In this document: positions 36,583 through 39,293 of the stretch, piece by piece
Layout: each line of letters opens with the position of its first letter
Position numbering within the stretch: the stretch's first letter is position 1
Assembly: GCA_035477615.1 (NCBI GenBank)
Contig: DATIKJ010000030.1
Coordinates: 1-39,293, forward strand
Source: UBA2277 sp035477615
GTDB lineage: Bacteria > Patescibacteriota > Microgenomatia > UBA1400 > MFAQ01
Direction: 5' to 3'
DNA length: 39,293 nt
Translations under genes and position numbers: made by a program
The notes under the pieces: model-generated
Seen by the model: the letters and a program-made list of their open reading frames with translations, nothing else
What the model was told of the DNA's origin: nothing
Database searches by the model: none

Positions 36583-39293
36583 TTATTGAGGTACAACTCC
36601 CCACATTCGACTAATAGTAAAGGTGTCATTTGTGTGGACATAGTTTTCACCAGACCAAGGATCCATCGTAGTATATTGATCTCCTTCAATTCCAACTATA
36701 ACAAGAAAATGACCACAACCTTCGTCTCTAGAGCAATCAATATGGAGCATACCAAGAGCGAAGATTAGACCACAGTTGCTGAGATATTGACTTGCCTCAT
36801 CAAAACTGTACCCAATATCAGTAACACTTAGGCCTCGATCTTGCATGATTTCAATATTTTTTGCTGCAAAACTGGAACAGTCGTTGTATGGAGGAGATAA
36901 AGGATCGTAGTGGTAACCACCGTTGGTGTGCATTTGATTCCATAGATCAACAACATTTTCGTTGCCACCAAATGAGTTGATTATCATAGCAACAGAAGCA
37001 GTTCCACACCCACTATTTCCTATGGTACAACGACTTCCAGTATTGCAGCCGTTTGGGCATAGAGTACGACTCCAAGAAGGATCACGTTGAGAGAGAAAAA
37101 TATTTTCAATGTTGGCACATCCGGATACTTTACCTGCAATAGGAGTTGACTCAAGATGAACAAGGGTGGAAATAAGAGGAGCTGTAACGACAGAAGTGAT
37201 ATATAAGATTATTCCAGCAAAAGTACCGATAATAAGTATACCTGCAGCAGAACCAGCAGCAGCAACGGTAGAAGTGGTTAATACGGTTATTGTAGATCCA
37301 ACACCTGCTGCGACCGCAGTAACTCCAGCAACCGGAATAGCTAAAAGATCACGACCTTTTATTTCTTCGCCGTAGATTGATTTGCTGATATTAACAAATG
37401 CTTTTTTAAGGGCACCAAAAACTTTATCGCCGATAAAGAAGATAACTTCAATAGCAACGGCAAGAAGGATACCAAGTCCAGGGACGACATTGGCAGCTTG
37501 GGCGGCAGTTTCTAGAGCTATTTTGGTGCCGACTTTGGCGCCAAGTTTAATTGCAGCTTTGGTGGCGGCTTCTGCTGCCAGTTTTTTTACAGACTCTTTG
37601 AGTCCGTTTTTAAGAAGTGTTTCAGCGCCTTTTTTGAGAGTTTCGTTGGAAAGACTCTGCATTAATCTCTTTAAAACAATTCCTCCTGCTTTGCGACCAG
37701 CCCAAGAACGTAGAGAACCTAATGGGTCTTGAGCAACACGTAAAACTCCTCCTAAAGCACCTGCTTTATCAGAAATTTTGCCAATTAAATTAGATGAAGG
37801 TTTAACAATATTGTTGGAGATATCTGTTTTTACATGGGAGATTTCTTTTCCAAGAGATGAGTTAACAATTTTTCTAATCTGAACACCAGTTGAGTCAAAC
37901 AGATCCTTTCTGGCTTGATAGAGTTTTCCTAAAGATGATTTGGGATATTTTGTGGCGTATTCACGAGCGTGAGCGAGAAGATTTGGAGTGAGTTCTTTTC
38001 CAACTAAGAGAATGGCCTGAGGGGAAAGATTTGCATTTTGAGTTTTGGGATTACTAACAATAGCGGCGGCGTATTCGGCTTCATAACCTGCGTTGGGACG
38101 AAGGGTTCCCGGTAAATCTTTTCTAATGGCTTGTTCCAGAAGATCAGCATCATCCATGGGTGTAAACAGATGAGGTTTGACACCGTTATTTTCTAGATTA
38201 CTATAAATGGTAGAAATGTTTTGGTTGGCGAGTTCTATACGGTCAAGGAGATCGGGATCTTTAGATAGCTGAGCTTTACGACTGGCTTCAAATTTTTGGA
38301 AGGACTCGGTTTGTTTGGCAACTAAATTTGAAAGACGAATTGATTCACTTTCATTAAAAGCTTCTAGATGTTGGTTTTCTTCGACAAGAGATTTAATCTC
38401 TTCAGTTTTTCCTTGTTTTTGAAGCTCAATAATTTTCTCTTCATTGGCGGTAATTTTGCTTTCATATTCATGAGTTTTGTTGTCTGAAGAAACGATTTCT
38501 TGGTACACAAAAGAAACAAAACCACCAGGAATGGTTGCGAGATTTTTTTTAACTGTTTCATCAAGATTTGAAGTGTTGATTTGAAGTGTTGATGCTTGGA
38601 TAGCAGTATATATATCGGAAACTCCGACAGTATTTAGTTCTACAGCCGAGGAAATAATTTCATTTTGAAGAGAAGAGGGAAGTTTTGAAAAAGTTCCATA
38701 AGTAAAAGCGACTTTTTTGACTGCGTCGTAGGAAGTGGCCAGGGCAGCTATTTTTGTTGATGACTTGGGTGAACCTAGTTTAACAAATGTTTCGTCTGGA
38801 TTTTGAAATTTTTCTCCTTGTGACTGGCGACGTTCTTTGTTGGCCAAGACTTGATCGTTTCTTTTTTTATGAGCAATGGCAATTTTAACTTGCTGAGCAA
38901 CTGTTTTTTGAGAGTTTGACTTGATTTCTTCGGTGGCTAGATCGGCTTGGTTTTGACGATACTCGGCAACCATAGACTCAAGTTCGGGAGGAATTGAAGT
39001 AGCTTCTTGTTCTGGTTTTTTAATTTCTTTTTTTTCTTCCTCTGCTCCTTCTTTTTCTGATCTAAGGGTGGATAGTTTTGAGATAAGATCGTTAATTTCA
39101 GAGATGTTGACATATTTTTGGAAGGAATAGACGTCTTTGATTCGGGGATCAACTTCATAACCGAGTAGACTTTTGCAGTAACCGTCATAAAGAGAGTAGG
39201 CTTTACTTAATATATCTAAATCACCAGTGGATAGTTTGTCACTTTGAATAGCGTAGTAAGAAAGTGATTTTTCGAGATCGCGAATTTCTGGAG
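36583..39293 (-). CDS. Large membrane protein with C-terminal C39-like cysteine peptidase (5' end outside window)
   Basis: The frame is open to the right edge, so about 902 residues are seen and the true start lies outside; the ATG at 38973 is internal. The visible part has a long helical, Glu/Lys-rich region (39293 to about 38000) with coiled-coil character, a basic central part, two or three hydrophobic Ala/Gly-rich segments (about 37180-37500), and a papain-like domain at the C-terminus (37100-36583). That domain contains GNSGCGTASVAMI (catalytic Cys near 37005), GHFLVIVGI (catalytic His near 36705) and MDPWSG (Asp near 36660), the order of peptidase family C39-like proteins. The C-terminal side should be outside the membrane. 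Possible roles are wall or surface protein cleavage; similarity to secretion-channel proteins is only a guess. Confidence 0.72.
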   Translation of the reverse strand, partial: PEIRDLEKSLSYYAIQSDKLSTGDLDILSKAYSLYDGYCKSLLGYEVDPRIKDVYSFQKYVNISEINDLISKLSTLRSEKEGAEEEKKEIKKPEQEATSIPPELESMVAEYRQNQADLATEEIKSNSQKTVAQQVKIAIAHKKRNDQVLANKERRQSQGEKFQNPDETFVKLGSPKSSTKIAALATSYDAVKKVAFTYGTFSKLPSSLQNEIISSAVELNTVGVSDIYTAIQASTLQINTSNLDETVKKNLATIPGGFVSFVYQEIVSSDNKTHEYESKITANEEKIIELQKQGKTEEIKSLVEENQHLEAFNESESIRLSNLVAKQTESFQKFEASRKAQLSKDPDLLDRIELANQNISTIYSNLENNGVKPHLFTPMDDADLLEQAIRKDLPGTLRPNAGYEAEYAAAIVSNPKTQNANLSPQAILLVGKELTPNLLAHAREYATKYPKSSLGKLYQARKDLFDSTGVQIRKIVNSSLGKEISHVKTDISNNIVKPSSNLIGKISDKAGALGGVLRVAQDPLGSLRSWAGRKAGGIVLKRLMQSLSNETLKKGAETLLKNGLKESVKKLAAEAATKAAIKLGAKVGTKIALETAAQAANVVPGLGILLAVAIEVIFFIGDKVFGALKKAFVNISKSIYGEEIKGRDLLAIPVAGVTAVAAGVGSTITVLTTSTVAAAGSAAGILIIGTFAGIILYITSVVTAPLISTLVHLESTPIAGKVSGCANIENIFLSQRDPSWSRTLCPNGCNTGSRCTIGNSGCGTASVAMIINSFGGNENVVDLWNQMHTNGGYHYDPLSPPYNDCSSFAAKNIEIMQDRGLSVTDIGYSFDEASQYLSNCGLIFALGMLHIDCSRDEGCGHFLVIVGIEGDQYTTMDPWSGENYVHTNDTFTISRMWGVVPQ

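Noticed and set aside
37382..37732. 116-codon open frame antisense to the peptidase protein
   Set aside because: Mirror of an Ala/Gly/Lys-rich stretch; the minus-strand frame is far longer and has a recognisable domain.
38973..38973. ATG as the start of the peptidase-containing protein
   Set aside because: The frame stays open for 106 more codons to the window edge with similar composition, so the real start is outside.
1..39293. CRISPR array
   Set aside because: No regularly spaced direct repeats were seen; the only repeated units are the palindromic elements, and these are not regularly interspaced.

Overview
The window looks like a piece of a Candidate Phyla Radiation (Patescibacteria) chromosome, most like the Microgenomates/Woesebacteria side. 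This rests on gene content and style, not on a search: very compact operons, a DUF4012 membrane protein, an orphan membrane-anchored solute-binding protein, PEGA/SH3 and VanW cell-envelope proteins, a large TraG/HerA-like ATPase, a short phosphoglycerate kinase, a short ValRS and a protein ending in a C39-like peptidase. TGA is used as an ordinary stop (3440-3442), so there is no sign of the recoding seen in Gracilibacteria and Absconditabacteria.

Layout. 1-5411 (+): the 3' end of metG, a small hypothetical gene, a terminator, then tatD and an envelope-polysaccharide set (GT2, small membrane protein, WecA/TagO-like transferase, DPPR-synthase-like UbiA protein). 5413-6424 (-): a PEGA/SH3 lipoprotein and tRNA-Cys. 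6425-7844 (+): an AT-rich islet with a free-standing LAGLIDADG endonuclease and a 2H phosphoesterase pseudogene broken by two compensating frameshifts. 7847-9929 (-): pgk-gap. 9967-11105 (+): an M23 peptidase and a small hypothetical gene, each with a near-consensus promoter. 11149-13185 (-): groES-groEL behind a CIRCE operator. 13189-20575 (-): a six-gene run made of a solute-binding protein, a nucleotidyltransferase, a second YidC-like protein, an SPFH protein, a TraG/HerA-like ATPase fused to a NUDIX domain, and a Cys-rich membrane protein whose start is overprinted on the ATPase gene. 20608-25770 (+): VanW, a 156-nt multi-branched inverted repeat, tsaD and valS. 25785-33042 (-): the bL25 gene, DUF4012, RNase H, an O-antigen-ligase-like protein, then jag, yidC, yidD, rnpA and rpmH running away from the origin. 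33043-36129 (+): small dispersed palindromic repeats, dnaA, a probable oriC and dnaN. 36113-39293 (-): a small membrane protein and a very large membrane protein with a C-terminal cysteine peptidase, cut by the window edge.

Together the genes cover replication initiation, ribosome and tRNA function (bL34, bL25, MetRS, ValRS, TsaD, RnpA), lower glycolysis, protein folding and membrane insertion, and cell-envelope polysaccharide and peptidoglycan work. The parts most worth a second look are the ATPase-NUDIX operon, the dispersed palindromic repeat that has become coding sequence inside it, the multi-branched element before tsaD, and a recurring layout in which the -10 box sits 4-8 nt before the start codon, which points to leaderless mRNAs. 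All family assignments come from reading motifs by eye; no database search was run.
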